Positions 36,255-45,253 of a stretch of DNA of 64,000 nucleotides are shown here, in pieces. The notes beneath the pieces were generated by a model. The model ran no database searches, was not told the origin of the DNA, and saw only the letters and a list, made by a program, of their open reading frames with translations. Position numbers and translations under genes: made by a program. The stretch spans positions 125,506 through 189,505 of the forward strand of contig NZ_VSJJ01000002.1 of the NCBI RefSeq assembly GCF_008369405.1, written 5' to 3'. The DNA comes from Streptococcus cristatus (lineage in GTDB: Bacteria; Bacillota; Bacilli; Lactobacillales; Streptococcaceae). The number at the start of each line of letters is the position of its first letter. Position 1 is the stretch's first letter.

Positions 36255-36947
36255 ATGATAAAGTTCGAAGATTTGCCAGCTCAGCTTAGAAATGAAGATG
36301 TGGAACGTTATTATAAATTGTTGAATAATAAACGAACATCATTGTTTTGTAAATTATTAATGGACCGTTTACTAGCTTTGGTACTTCTCATCCTATTTTC
36401 TCCTGTGATCTTGATAATTGGGATTTGGATAAAAATAGATAGTTCAGGCCCAGCTATTTATAAACAAGTCCGAATTACACAATATGGCAGAGAATTTAAA
36501 ATTTGGAAATTTCGAACTATGGTAGTGGGAGCTGATAAAAAAGGATCTCTTGTAACTTCTCACAATGATAATCGCATTACTAAAATTGGGAAATTTATTC
36601 GAAAATATCGAATAGATGAACTGCCACAATTGGTTAATGTATTATTAGGAGATATGAGTTTTGTTGGTACCAGACCGGAAGTTCCTAAATATACCGATCA
36701 GTATACAGATGAAATGAAAGCAACTTTATTATTGCCAGCTGGGATAACCTCTCCAGCAAGCATTTCGTTCAAAGATGAAGATATTATAATCAATAGATGT
36801 GTCGAACGTGGCTTAACGGTTGATGATGCATATGTGAAAGAGGTTTTGCCCGCAAAAATGCACTATAATTTAGAGTATTTAAGAAAGTTTAGTTTTATTA
36901 ATGATCTAAAAATCATGATTCAGACAGTAGTGGAAGTAGTTAAATAG
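36255..36947 (+). CDS. Initiating sugar-1-phosphate transferase (short PglC-like form)
   Basis: 230 residues, bacterial sugar transferase family. One N-terminal hydrophobic re-entrant segment (about 33-55), then KFRTMVVGADKKG, the catalytic Asp-Glu pair in RIDELPQL (Asp121-Glu122) and GDMSFVGTRPEVP. It lacks the four-span domain of WchA/WbaP, so it is the minimal form that in other bacteria transfers bacillosamine-type or AATGal sugars to undecaprenyl phosphate. That fits the dehydratase and aminotransferase on either side. The first capsule sugar is inferred, not proven. Confidence 0.88.
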   Translation: MIKFEDLPAQLRNEDVERYYKLLNNKRTSLFCKLLMDRLLALVLLILFSPVILIIGIWIKIDSSGPAIYKQVRITQYGREFKIWKFRTMVVGADKKGSLVTSHNDNRITKIGKFIRKYRIDELPQLVNVLLGDMSFVGTRPEVPKYTDQYTDEMKATLLLPAGITSPASISFKDEDIIINRCVERGLTVDDAYVKEVLPAKMHYNLEYLRKFSFINDLKIMIQTVVEVVK

Positions 36948-36961
36948 GAGAGTGATCTATC

Positions 36962-38176
36962 ATGACAGAATATAATATCCCTTTTTCCCCCCCAGATATT
37001 ACAGAGGAAGAAATCGCTGAAGTTGCAGACACCTTGCGTTCAGGTTGGATTACAACCGGACCTAAAACAAAAGAATTAGAAAGACGTTTATCAGAGTATA
37101 CCCATACTAATCGTACGGTGTGTTTAAACTCGGCTACAGCAGCTTTGGAGCTTATTCTGCGAGTTTTAGAGATTGGTGAAGGAGATGAAGTTATTGTTCC
37201 AGCGATGACTTATACAGCTTCCTGCAGTGTTATCAGTCATGTAGGTGCGACTCCTGTTATGGTTGATATTCAAGAAAATTCTTTTGAAATGAATTATGAT
37301 TTGCTTGAAGAAGCCATTACATCCAATACAAAAGCGATTATCCCTGTAGAATTAGCAGGAATTATATGTGATTATGATAGAATTTTCGATATTGTTTTTG
37401 CAAAACAGCATCTATTTAAAGCGACTGGTAAGTTACAAGATGTCTTTAATCGGATTGTAGTTATTTCTGATAGTGCTCATGCCTTAGGCGCAACGTACAA
37501 AAATGTTCCCGCTGGTAATATTGCTGATTTTTCATCATTTTCTTTTCATGCTGTAAAAAACTTTACAACAGCAGAAGGAGGCAGTGTCACATGGAAAGCA
37601 CATCCTGGTATTGATGATGATGAATTGTATAAAGAATTTCAGATTTTATCACTTCATGGTCAGACCAAAGACGCATTAGCGAAAACTCAATTAGGAGCCT
37701 GGGAATATGACATTGTAAAACCGGCCTATAAGTGTAATATGACAGATATCATGGCTTCAATTGGGTTAGTACAATTAAAAAGATATCCTCAATTAATGGA
37801 ACGAAGAAAAGCGATTGTTGCTCAATATGATAAGGCATTTGAAGGTACGCCTATTTCACCCCTGAAACATGATGGGCCTCACTATCAGTCATCTAGACAC
37901 TTGTATGTTACACATGTTGAAGGAATCAGTTTAGAAGAACGTAACTTGATTATTCAAAAGATGGCAGAAAAGGGTATTGCATGTAATGTGCACTATAAGC
38001 CGCTTCCAATGTTAACAGCCTATAAGGATTTAGGCTTTGATATCAAAGATTATCCAAATGCATATCGCTATTTTGAAAATGAAATTACATTACCATTACA
38101 TACAAGATTAAGTGATGAAGAAGTGGAATATATTATAGAAAAATATAAAGGTATAATATCAGAAGTTTTAAGATAA
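36962..38176 (+). CDS. DegT/DnrJ/EryC1-family PLP aminotransferase (sugar 4-aminotransferase)
   Basis: 404 residues. Substrate and PLP motifs: GWITTGPKTKELERRL, NSATAALELILR, PAMTYTASCSV, and the PLP lysine in HAVKNFTTAEGG (Lys199). Homologues (PglE, WcfR) aminate UDP-4-keto-6-deoxy-HexNAc at C4. An insert of roughly 20 residues (AKQHLFKATGKLQDVFNRI) before the SDSAHALGA block is longer than in many homologues. Lies 14 bp after the initiating transferase gene. No acetyltransferase of the PglD type is present in the locus. Confidence 0.92.
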   Translation: MTEYNIPFSPPDITEEEIAEVADTLRSGWITTGPKTKELERRLSEYTHTNRTVCLNSATAALELILRVLEIGEGDEVIVPAMTYTASCSVISHVGATPVMVDIQENSFEMNYDLLEEAITSNTKAIIPVELAGIICDYDRIFDIVFAKQHLFKATGKLQDVFNRIVVISDSAHALGATYKNVPAGNIADFSSFSFHAVKNFTTAEGGSVTWKAHPGIDDDELYKEFQILSLHGQTKDALAKTQLGAWEYDIVKPAYKCNMTDIMASIGLVQLKRYPQLMERRKAIVAQYDKAFEGTPISPLKHDGPHYQSSRHLYVTHVEGISLEERNLIIQKMAEKGIACNVHYKPLPMLTAYKDLGFDIKDYPNAYRYFENEITLPLHTRLSDEEVEYIIEKYKGIISEVLR

Positions 38177-38186
38177 GGGGGTTGAT

Positions 38187-38939
38187 ATGAGAGATGGCTT
38201 AGTATCAATTATTACTCCTACCTTTAACTCTGCTAATTTTATAGAAGAAACTATAAAATCGGTTTTGTCACAAACCTATCCTAATTGGGAAATGATAATT
38301 GTTGATGATTGTTCTTGTGACAACACAGAAGAGGTAGTGAGTCAGTATGTCCGAGAAGATAAAAGAATTAAGTATATAAGGTTAGAAAAAAATTCTGGTG
38401 CAGCTGTTGCTAGGAATAAAGCAATGAGAGAAGCCGAAGGGGAATATATGGCTTTTCTAGATTCAGATGATATGTGGACTGCTGAAAAATTAAGTGAACA
38501 ACTGTCCTTTATGCAGGAGAATAGTATCTCTTTCTCCTGTACTAATTATGAACAGATTAGTGAATCAGGGGAAAAAACAGGTAGAATTATTAAAACGCTT
38601 TCCAAAGCAAACTATAATAGAATTTTACTGGATTGTCCTGTTGGTAATTCTACAGTCATGTACAGTGTAAAGGAACTAGGAAAGTTTGAAGTGCCCAATA
38701 TAAGAAAAAGGAACGATGATGCACTTTGGCTGCAAATTCTGAAAAAAACAGAGTATATTTATGGCTTGAATCAAGTACTTATGCAGTATAGAATTCGAAA
38801 CAATTCGATATCAAGTAACAAAATATCACTGATAAAGTATCATTGGGAATTATATAGAGATATTGAAAAGTTAAGTATTCTTAGAAGTAGTTTTCATATT
38901 TTATATTGGATTTTTATAAAGTTAGTGAAAATTAAGTAA
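38187..38939 (+). CDS. Family 2 glycosyltransferase
   Basis: 250 residues. GT-A fold nucleotide-sugar site with VSIITPTFNSANFIEETI (residues 6-23), IIVDDCSCDNT, NSGAAVARNKA and the DxD-type FLDSDDMWT. Cytoplasmic, with a hydrophobic C-terminal segment (FHILYWIFIKLVK) that may bind the membrane. Presumably adds the second or a later sugar of the repeat unit; donor and linkage unknown. From here on the DNA is visibly more A+T-rich than the capsule head. Ribosome site AAGGGGGTTG. Confidence 0.92.
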   Translation: MRDGLVSIITPTFNSANFIEETIKSVLSQTYPNWEMIIVDDCSCDNTEEVVSQYVREDKRIKYIRLEKNSGAAVARNKAMREAEGEYMAFLDSDDMWTAEKLSEQLSFMQENSISFSCTNYEQISESGEKTGRIIKTLSKANYNRILLDCPVGNSTVMYSVKELGKFEVPNIRKRNDDALWLQILKKTEYIYGLNQVLMQYRIRNNSISSNKISLIKYHWELYRDIEKLSILRSSFHILYWIFIKLVKIK

Positions 38940-38953
38940 ATGGAGGGGGAATA

Positions 38954-39838
38954 ATGGATAGAGATAGTTTGTTGTATAAAATAAGGAGAAAATTGCAGAC
39001 TATATTATTTAATATAGTTCCACATGATACTCTTTCTAAATTATATTATCGTATATATTTAAAAGAGTCGTTGGATTTGAATAATCCTAAAAAATTGAAT
39101 GAGAAATTACAGTGGTATAAATTGTATTATTGCCCAAACAATCCGACAGTGATCAAATGTAGTGATAAATATCAGGTTAGGGAGTATATTGAGGATAAAG
39201 GGTATTCTAAATATCTGACAAATTTAATTGGTGTATGGGATAATGCCAATGATATTGATTGGGACGCCCTCCCTGATAAATTTGTTTTAAAGTGTACTCA
39301 TGGATGTGCATATAATATTTTATGTCACAATAAAAAAGAATTCGATAAAAAAGCAGCAACTTCTCAGTTAAATAGATGGCTAAAAGAAGATTTTTCAAAA
39401 TTTAATGTCGAACTACATTATGGAAAAATTAAAGAAAGACGAATTATTTGCGAAGAATACTTAGGTGATGTTATAACTGATTATAAATTTTTCTGTTTTA
39501 ATGGGAATCCGGCATTCTTTTATGTTTCTTCAGATTTAATACATGATAGGCAAGCAGAGATAGGTTTCTATCAATTAGATGGTCAAAAAATGCCATTGAT
39601 TCGTAATGATTATAAAGATTTTGGTGAGTTGACTATTCCATCTTTTTTAGATGAAATGATTGATGTTGCTAAAAAATTATCCTCAGAATTTCCATTTGTA
39701 AGAGTTGATTTTTTTATTACAGAAAACTCCTTTAAGTTTGCAGAATTGACTTTTACCCCTGCTGCCGGTATGATGCCAATAAATCCTAAGAAATATGATG
39801 TCGAATGGGGAGAATTATTCTCTTTACCCAAATTATGA
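38954..39838 (+). CDS. TupA-like ATP-grasp protein of the capsule locus
   Basis: 294 residues. The pattern NPKKLNEKLQWYKLYY, KCSDKYQVREYIEDKG, LPDKFVLKCTHGC, RRIICEEYLGDVITDYKFFCFNG and the closing FAELTFTPAAGM fits the TupA-like ATP-grasp family, members of which sit in polysaccharide loci and are thought to make amide or ester links, or to act as unusual transferases. The acidic ATP-grasp residues (E..D..KFF, E) are visible. GGAGGGGG precedes ATG. Its reaction here is not known; linking an amino acid to the uronic acid is one possibility. Confidence 0.8.
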   Translation: MDRDSLLYKIRRKLQTILFNIVPHDTLSKLYYRIYLKESLDLNNPKKLNEKLQWYKLYYCPNNPTVIKCSDKYQVREYIEDKGYSKYLTNLIGVWDNANDIDWDALPDKFVLKCTHGCAYNILCHNKKEFDKKAATSQLNRWLKEDFSKFNVELHYGKIKERRIICEEYLGDVITDYKFFCFNGNPAFFYVSSDLIHDRQAEIGFYQLDGQKMPLIRNDYKDFGELTIPSFLDEMIDVAKKLSSEFPFVRVDFFITENSFKFAELTFTPAAGMMPINPKKYDVEWGELFSLPKL

Positions 39839-39862
39839 TTGCTATAAAGAATTGAGGGTTTG

Positions 39863-40909
39863 ATGAACAAAATTGCGATTATTGGACATTTTGGAGGGAA
39901 TCAAAAATTCACAGATGGGCAAACAGTAAAAACAATTAATTTATATAATGAATTAAAAAAAGCAACTTCTGAGGATATTCAAATTATTGATACCTACTAT
40001 AAAAATAAGCGTCCTGTTAGACTTTTTTTAAAAACATTGAAAACTATAATTAGTACAGAAAATATTTTTGTACTTGTATCAGGAAATGGAATGAATATAT
40101 TTTTTCCATTACTTTATGTTGCAGCGAAAATGTTTAATGTTAAAGTAATTCATGATGTGATTGGTGGAAGATTAGGTGAATTCATAGATGAAAAACCGTT
40201 GTTTAAGAAATATTTAAAAAGCTTTACTATGAATCTTGTAGAGACTAAGCAACTTGCTGAGCAACTTGTAGAACGTGGAATTTCGAATGTGGAAGTTATT
40301 CCAAATTTTAGAGATATAAAAATAGTTGATGTTTGTGATAAAAGTTGCCGTTCTGATATTCCTTATCGTTTTTGTACATTTTCTAGAGTTACAAAGAAAA
40401 AAGGAATTTCAGAGGCGATTAAAGCAGTTCAGCATATAAACCAAACTCATGAAAAAATAGTTTGTAGCTTAGATATTTATGGTCCGGTTGATTTAGAGTA
40501 TAAATCTGAACTAGAATCTCTTTTAAGACAGACACCTGATTTTATTCATTATATGGGAGAGGTTTCTTTTTCTGAATCTACAGACGTGTTACAAAATTAC
40601 TACGGATTACTTTTCCCAACGTATTGGGAAGGTGAGGGTGCTGCGGGCACTATCATTGAAAGTTTTTTTGCAGGACTTCCTGTTATAGCAACAGACTGGA
40701 ACTGTAATAAAGAATCAGTTATTACTGGATATAATGGTATTATTTATCCAAGTCAGTTAGCTTTAAATTTGGAAGAGGGTATTGAATGGTTGATTCAACA
40801 ACAAGATGGAATTATTGAGATTAGAAAAAATTGTTTGAAATCAGCAGAATACTACTTACCTGATAAACATATACAGAGGATACTCAATCTTATTGAATAC
40901 TACGATTAA
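39863..40909 (+). CDS. Family 4 glycosyltransferase (GT-B)
   Basis: 348 residues from ATG 39863 with GAGGG upstream. N-terminal domain IAIIGHFGGNQKFTDGQTVK, central RFCTFSRVTKKKGISEAIKA and the C-terminal retaining-GT motif E-x7-E region seen in YWEGEGAAGTIIESFFAGLPVIA. Such enzymes transfer a sugar from an NDP donor with retention of configuration. Donor unknown. One of three clear glycosyltransferases in the locus. Confidence 0.9.
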   Translation: MNKIAIIGHFGGNQKFTDGQTVKTINLYNELKKATSEDIQIIDTYYKNKRPVRLFLKTLKTIISTENIFVLVSGNGMNIFFPLLYVAAKMFNVKVIHDVIGGRLGEFIDEKPLFKKYLKSFTMNLVETKQLAEQLVERGISNVEVIPNFRDIKIVDVCDKSCRSDIPYRFCTFSRVTKKKGISEAIKAVQHINQTHEKIVCSLDIYGPVDLEYKSELESLLRQTPDFIHYMGEVSFSESTDVLQNYYGLLFPTYWEGEGAAGTIIESFFAGLPVIATDWNCNKESVITGYNGIIYPSQLALNLEEGIEWLIQQQDGIIEIRKNCLKSAEYYLPDKHIQRILNLIEYYD

Positions 40910-40940
40910 ATATTTTTAGTTAGAATCTCATAGAGGGAAA

Positions 40941-41564
40941 ATGAAAATAGAATTCTTCGGTCCACCCGGATGTGGAAAAACATATGTGAAAGAAAAAATA
41001 GTAGGCATTAGCAGGGAAGAAATTAGTCAGAAGGCAAACAATCGAGTGCTAGCTAAGGTGAAAAAATTATCTAAATACTCTCCTATTTCTTTATATTATA
41101 GTAAGAAATTAAGAGCGATGCTATTTAATGAGGACTTATCTGCGGTTTTTCATGATTTAACAATATCGGATATGTTAGATAGTATTGTTCTAGTAGCAAC
41201 ATCGTATAAAATAGGTTTTAGTTCCCATAGCATATTAGACGAGGGGCTAGTTCATAGAATTATATCATTAGGAGTGAACTATAATCTATCTACTGAGAAA
41301 GTTATAGAAATAATTTCTTTTTTTCAGCCTATTTTAAAAAATGTAGATGTGATATTTATTTCAGCTTCAATAAATGAAATTTTAGAATCTATTCGTTTGA
41401 GGAACAGAAAAGAATCTAAAATGGATTATTTTGATGAATATAAACTTGAAAAATTTGTTAAGAAATATGATATGATTTGTCATGAAGTCGCTACTTACTT
41501 TGATTTTAGAGAAATTCGGCGACAAGAAATAGACGATTTTATTAGGGAGAAAAAGTTACTATGA
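40941..41564 (+). CDS. P-loop NTPase/kinase-like protein in the capsule locus, unknown function
   Basis: 207 residues. A clear Walker A, FFGPPGCGKT, sits at residues 5-14; a possible Walker B is ILDEGLVH and an arginine-rich lid-like segment is SIRLRNRKESKMDY. Overall shape recalls small-molecule kinases or thymidylate/adenylate-kinase-like proteins rather than motor ATPases. No membrane span. Its stop overlaps the start of the next glycosyltransferase (ATGA), so it belongs to the locus. A role in modifying the repeat unit (for example phosphorylation) is possible but nothing proves it. Confidence 0.78.
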   Translation: MKIEFFGPPGCGKTYVKEKIVGISREEISQKANNRVLAKVKKLSKYSPISLYYSKKLRAMLFNEDLSAVFHDLTISDMLDSIVLVATSYKIGFSSHSILDEGLVHRIISLGVNYNLSTEKVIEIISFFQPILKNVDVIFISASINEILESIRLRNRKESKMDYFDEYKLEKFVKKYDMICHEVATYFDFREIRRQEIDDFIREKKLL

Positions 41565-42409
41565 TTGCTTTTGTTATTTTACATTATCAAGCGTTAGATG
41601 AAACGATTGATTGTGTCAATACGATAAAAAAAATGGTGAAGGGTTCTAGACATATTGTTATCGTGGACAATGCTTCTCCTAATAAGTCTGGTGAAATACT
41701 AATTGCAAAATATCAGCAAGATGAAGAAATTACTGTTTTAGTATCAAAAGAAAATGTTGGATTTGCAAGAGGCAACAATCTAGGCTATGTAGAAGCTAAA
41801 AAGTACTCTCCGGAATATATCGTTGTAATGAACAACGATGTATTTATTACACAGACAGATTTTACTGAACGATTAGAAAAATCACACGAACTTCATCAAT
41901 TTGATGTATTGGGACCGGATATTTTTTCAACTAAGACAAATATTCACCAAAATCCTCAAAGAGAGAATAATTATAGTTTACAAGACTTGAAATCAACTCA
42001 AAGGAAGTTGAAATTTAAAAATAAATTCAAATTTTTAATCCGGTTAAAGTATTTATTGCGTAGTACTCCTGATGAAAATATCAATCAAGTAGCGGGCTTT
42101 GAATCTGTTCAAATTAATAAACCTTTGCATGGTGCAATCTATATATTTTCGAAATCATTTATAGACACCCATGATGAATGTTTTTATTCTAAAACATTCA
42201 TGTATTATGAATCTTATATTTTACACTATTTAGGTATGAGAGATAATTTAAAATTTGTATATGATCCGAGCATAAAGGTAATTCACCATGAGGACGTATC
42301 TACAAATCAAACTTACAAAGATTTGTATAAAAAAGTTATTTTTGTAAATAAATGTTTGTTAGAATCGTGCAATGCTTTTATTGGATTAATGGAATCGACA
42401 GAAGATTGA
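41561..42409 (+). CDS. Family 2 glycosyltransferase, rhamnosyltransferase-like
   Basis: 282 residues, overlapping the previous gene by 4 bp. Motifs IAFVILHYQALDETIDCV, IVIVDNASPNKSG, NVGFARGNNLGY and VVMNNDVFI (DxD equivalent NDV) are those of the WsaF/RfbN-type GT2 group, often rhamnosyl or similar transferases. The C-terminal half (KPLHGAIYIFSKSFI, YYESYILHYL, HHEDVSTNQTY) is typical of that group. No rml genes are in the window, so dTDP-rhamnose, if used, comes from elsewhere. Confidence 0.9.
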   Translation: MIAFVILHYQALDETIDCVNTIKKMVKGSRHIVIVDNASPNKSGEILIAKYQQDEEITVLVSKENVGFARGNNLGYVEAKKYSPEYIVVMNNDVFITQTDFTERLEKSHELHQFDVLGPDIFSTKTNIHQNPQRENNYSLQDLKSTQRKLKFKNKFKFLIRLKYLLRSTPDENINQVAGFESVQINKPLHGAIYIFSKSFIDTHDECFYSKTFMYYESYILHYLGMRDNLKFVYDPSIKVIHHEDVSTNQTYKDLYKKVIFVNKCLLESCNAFIGLMESTED

Positions 42410-42416
42410 GGGGAAA

Positions 42417-43751
42417 ATGAGCTTTCTATATGTTCTGTTATTGGGGATGTTGAGTTTATTCTTTTTATCTTATCTACTATCAGATCGAGACATTCTATCA
42501 CCATCTACAATGATGACAATAATGTTTAGTATCAGTTCACTATTTGCAATACTTAATATTCGGAATTGGAACATTGATTATAATGTTAATGCTGGATTAA
42601 TTACAATAACTGGTGTTTTTGTTTTTATTGTGAGTGAAATGATAATGAAAAATTTCTTTATAAGGTCACGAAAACAAATAATAGACCAAAAATTGAGTTA
42701 TGAAACTAAATTTGTGGGCTATTCTGTTAGACACTGGAAATTATATTTACTAATTATTATTAATACTTTAATTATAATTTGGTATTTCTTGCAAATTAGA
42801 TCCCTTGTTGGTGGTGGAAATATATCTGCAATGTTTCAAGAATACCGAAGAATAGGAGTCAATCAACTGGAAGGGAGAGATGTTGACTCCGTAGGTGGGA
42901 TGATTACCCATTTACTCAAGATAGTAGAAGGTTCAGGATATGTTGCATCTTATCTATTAATAAGTAATGTTATTTATCGATATAAAAAACATCGTACTAA
43001 TTTTTTGTTGCTGATACTAATTTTTCTATCAATTTTACCGAGTACATTTGGTGCTGGAAGGACGCAGGTTTTAAAATTACTTAGTGCGATGTTAATTGAA
43101 TACTATATTCTTTGGCATCAAAAAAATGGTTGGTTTAGAAATTTGTCATGGAAAATGATACGATTGGGTGTGACTAGTTTATTGATAGGGATTCCTCTTT
43201 TCTATTATTCCTTGTCTCTTTTAGGGAGAAGTACTTCTAGAACACTATTTGACTATATTTCAGACTATATTGCAAGTGGCATAGTATTGTTTTCAAAATA
43301 TATTGAATCTCCTGTTCCTGTAAAGGTCTGGGGAGAAGAGTCGCTGTTCAGTCTGTTAAAAATTTTTAACTACTTAGGCTTTGGTGAAAAGTCGACCTCT
43401 TACAATTTAGAATTTCGTCCACTAGGAATCGGATTAAGCAATATTTATACATTCTTTAGAAGACCTTTGCATGATTTTGGTTTATTGGGAATGTACATAT
43501 TTGTAGCTTTAATAGCAATTCTTTTTGCCTATATTTATTACGGAAAAATAAAATATAGGGCTAAAAGTCTAAAGACAGCACGTTGGACTTTAGTCTATGG
43601 ATATTTGTATTATTGGATTGTTTCATCATCTATTATTCAGTATAGTAGTGCATATATATCCGCTGGTACTATTATTATACTTTTTGTAATTATATTTCTA
43701 TATAGTTTTTTATCGGGCGAAGGTACGAGAATACGGTTAAGATGGAAATAA
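42417..43751 (+). CDS. wzy: Oligosaccharide repeat unit polymerase (Wzy)
   Basis: 444 residues, very hydrophobic with about 10-12 predicted spans and a larger extracellular loop around residues 130-165 (MFQEYRRIGVNQLEGRD). This is the layout of Wzy/EpsK-type polymerases, which join undecaprenyl-linked repeat units outside the membrane. Conserved arginines (GAGRTQVLK) fit the family. Wzy proteins diverge strongly, so the call rests on topology plus position just before the flippase. Confidence 0.85.
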   Translation: MSFLYVLLLGMLSLFFLSYLLSDRDILSPSTMMTIMFSISSLFAILNIRNWNIDYNVNAGLITITGVFVFIVSEMIMKNFFIRSRKQIIDQKLSYETKFVGYSVRHWKLYLLIIINTLIIIWYFLQIRSLVGGGNISAMFQEYRRIGVNQLEGRDVDSVGGMITHLLKIVEGSGYVASYLLISNVIYRYKKHRTNFLLLILIFLSILPSTFGAGRTQVLKLLSAMLIEYYILWHQKNGWFRNLSWKMIRLGVTSLLIGIPLFYYSLSLLGRSTSRTLFDYISDYIASGIVLFSKYIESPVPVKVWGEESLFSLLKIFNYLGFGEKSTSYNLEFRPLGIGLSNIYTFFRRPLHDFGLLGMYIFVALIAILFAYIYYGKIKYRAKSLKTARWTLVYGYLYYWIVSSSIIQYSSAYISAGTIIILFVIIFLYSFLSGEGTRIRLRWK

Positions 43752-43773
43752 ATATAGGCTTTACGGAGAGAAA

Positions 43774-45231
43774 ATGAAAGAACAATCTTTAACTAAAAAT
43801 GCTATCTTAAATATTATACGTCAAGCGATGACAATTGTTTTTCCCTTGGTGACTTTTCCCTATGTTTCAAGGGTTTTAGGTAAGGCAGAGTTTGGTAAGT
43901 ATAATTTTGCGGTGTCTATTGTAAGCTATTTTGCTTTACTAGCAGCATTTGGATTAACGAATTATGCAGTGAGAGAAGGTGCAAGAATTAGAAAGGATCG
44001 AAAAGCTCTTTCTCACTTAACTTCTCAATTATTTTCTTTTAATTTGCTAACATCAGCAGTCGCTTATATATTATTATTTTTTATAACTTTTTATAGCAGT
44101 AAATTAAACATTTATTTTACGTTGATAGCAGTTCAAAGCTTATGTATTATACTAACAACAATTGGTTTGGATTGGGTTAATATAGTTTATGAAGATTTTT
44201 TATATATTACAGTACGATATATTATCATCCAATTTATCGCATTAATAGCTATTTTTCTTTTTGTAAGAAAGCCAGATGATACAGTTATTTATTGTTGGAT
44301 AATGATAGGTGGGTCATATGGAGGGAATGTAGTCAATCTTTTTTATATAAGAAAATATGTTGATGTATTTTTCACTTTTTCCATTCCTTTTAGGAAATTT
44401 TTTGTGCCAATGGCGATACTTCTTCTGAATTCATTGGCTGTTATTATCTATGTGAATTCTGATATTACTATTTTAGGGATGTTTGAATCCGACTCAGTTG
44501 TGGGAGTATATAGTTTTTCATCTAAAATTTATAATATACTTAAGCAACTGGTAAATGCTGTTATAGTCGTTGCAGTGCCTCGGTTAGTCGTTACTTTAGT
44601 TTCAGATGTCCAGCGTTATCGAAAATATTTAGAGGATATTTTCAATTTACTAATCCTAATATTATTGCCTATATCCGCTGGATTGTTTATGTTGAGTAAG
44701 TCAATAATTTTGATTGTTGGAGGGCAGGAGTACCTTGTTGGGGAATCAGTTTTAAGATTGCTGAGCTTCTCTGTTATATTTGCCTTAATTTCTTCAATTT
44801 ATACAAATTGTATGCTAATTATAGGTCGTGAGGAAAAGAAAATTTTAATTGGTACCTCTATCTCAGCTATATTTAATATTGTTGGTAATTTGATTCTGAT
44901 TCCCTATATTGGGATGATTGGTGCAGCTCTTACAACAGTTTTAGCTGAATTTTTGAATATGCTGGTGCAGAGATATTATTCAAAAAAATATGTATTAAGC
45001 CATAACTTAGCTAATTGGAAAACATTTATTTGCTCTTTTTTAGGAGCAGTGATTGTTGTTCTTGGATGTTGGGGAATAAATCACATAATTATAGGCGATA
45101 CAGTTATTATATCAGCTCTTCGAATTATAACAGCTATAGTAGTCTCAGTTCCTTCTTATTTGTTAATTTTAATAGCATTAAAGCATAAAACAATAGTTGC
45201 TATGCTAGGCAAATTTAAAAATCGTATATAG
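43774..45231 (+). CDS. wzx: Repeat unit flippase (Wzx, MATE/MOP superfamily)
   Basis: 485 residues with about 14 hydrophobic segments. N-terminal NIIRQAMTIVFPLVTFPYVSRVLGKAEFGKYNF is the classic start of polysaccharide flippases, with GLTNYAVREGARIR following. Wzx moves the undecaprenyl-linked repeat unit to the outer face for Wzy. GGAGAG precedes ATG. Complete. Confidence 0.94.
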   Translation: MKEQSLTKNAILNIIRQAMTIVFPLVTFPYVSRVLGKAEFGKYNFAVSIVSYFALLAAFGLTNYAVREGARIRKDRKALSHLTSQLFSFNLLTSAVAYILLFFITFYSSKLNIYFTLIAVQSLCIILTTIGLDWVNIVYEDFLYITVRYIIIQFIALIAIFLFVRKPDDTVIYCWIMIGGSYGGNVVNLFYIRKYVDVFFTFSIPFRKFFVPMAILLLNSLAVIIYVNSDITILGMFESDSVVGVYSFSSKIYNILKQLVNAVIVVAVPRLVVTLVSDVQRYRKYLEDIFNLLILILLPISAGLFMLSKSIILIVGGQEYLVGESVLRLLSFSVIFALISSIYTNCMLIIGREEKKILIGTSISAIFNIVGNLILIPYIGMIGAALTTVLAEFLNMLVQRYYSKKYVLSHNLANWKTFICSFLGAVIVVLGCWGINHIIIGDTVIISALRIITAIVVSVPSYLLILIALKHKTIVAMLGKFKNRI

Positions 45232-45253
45232 AAATTAATGAGGATGATAATAA

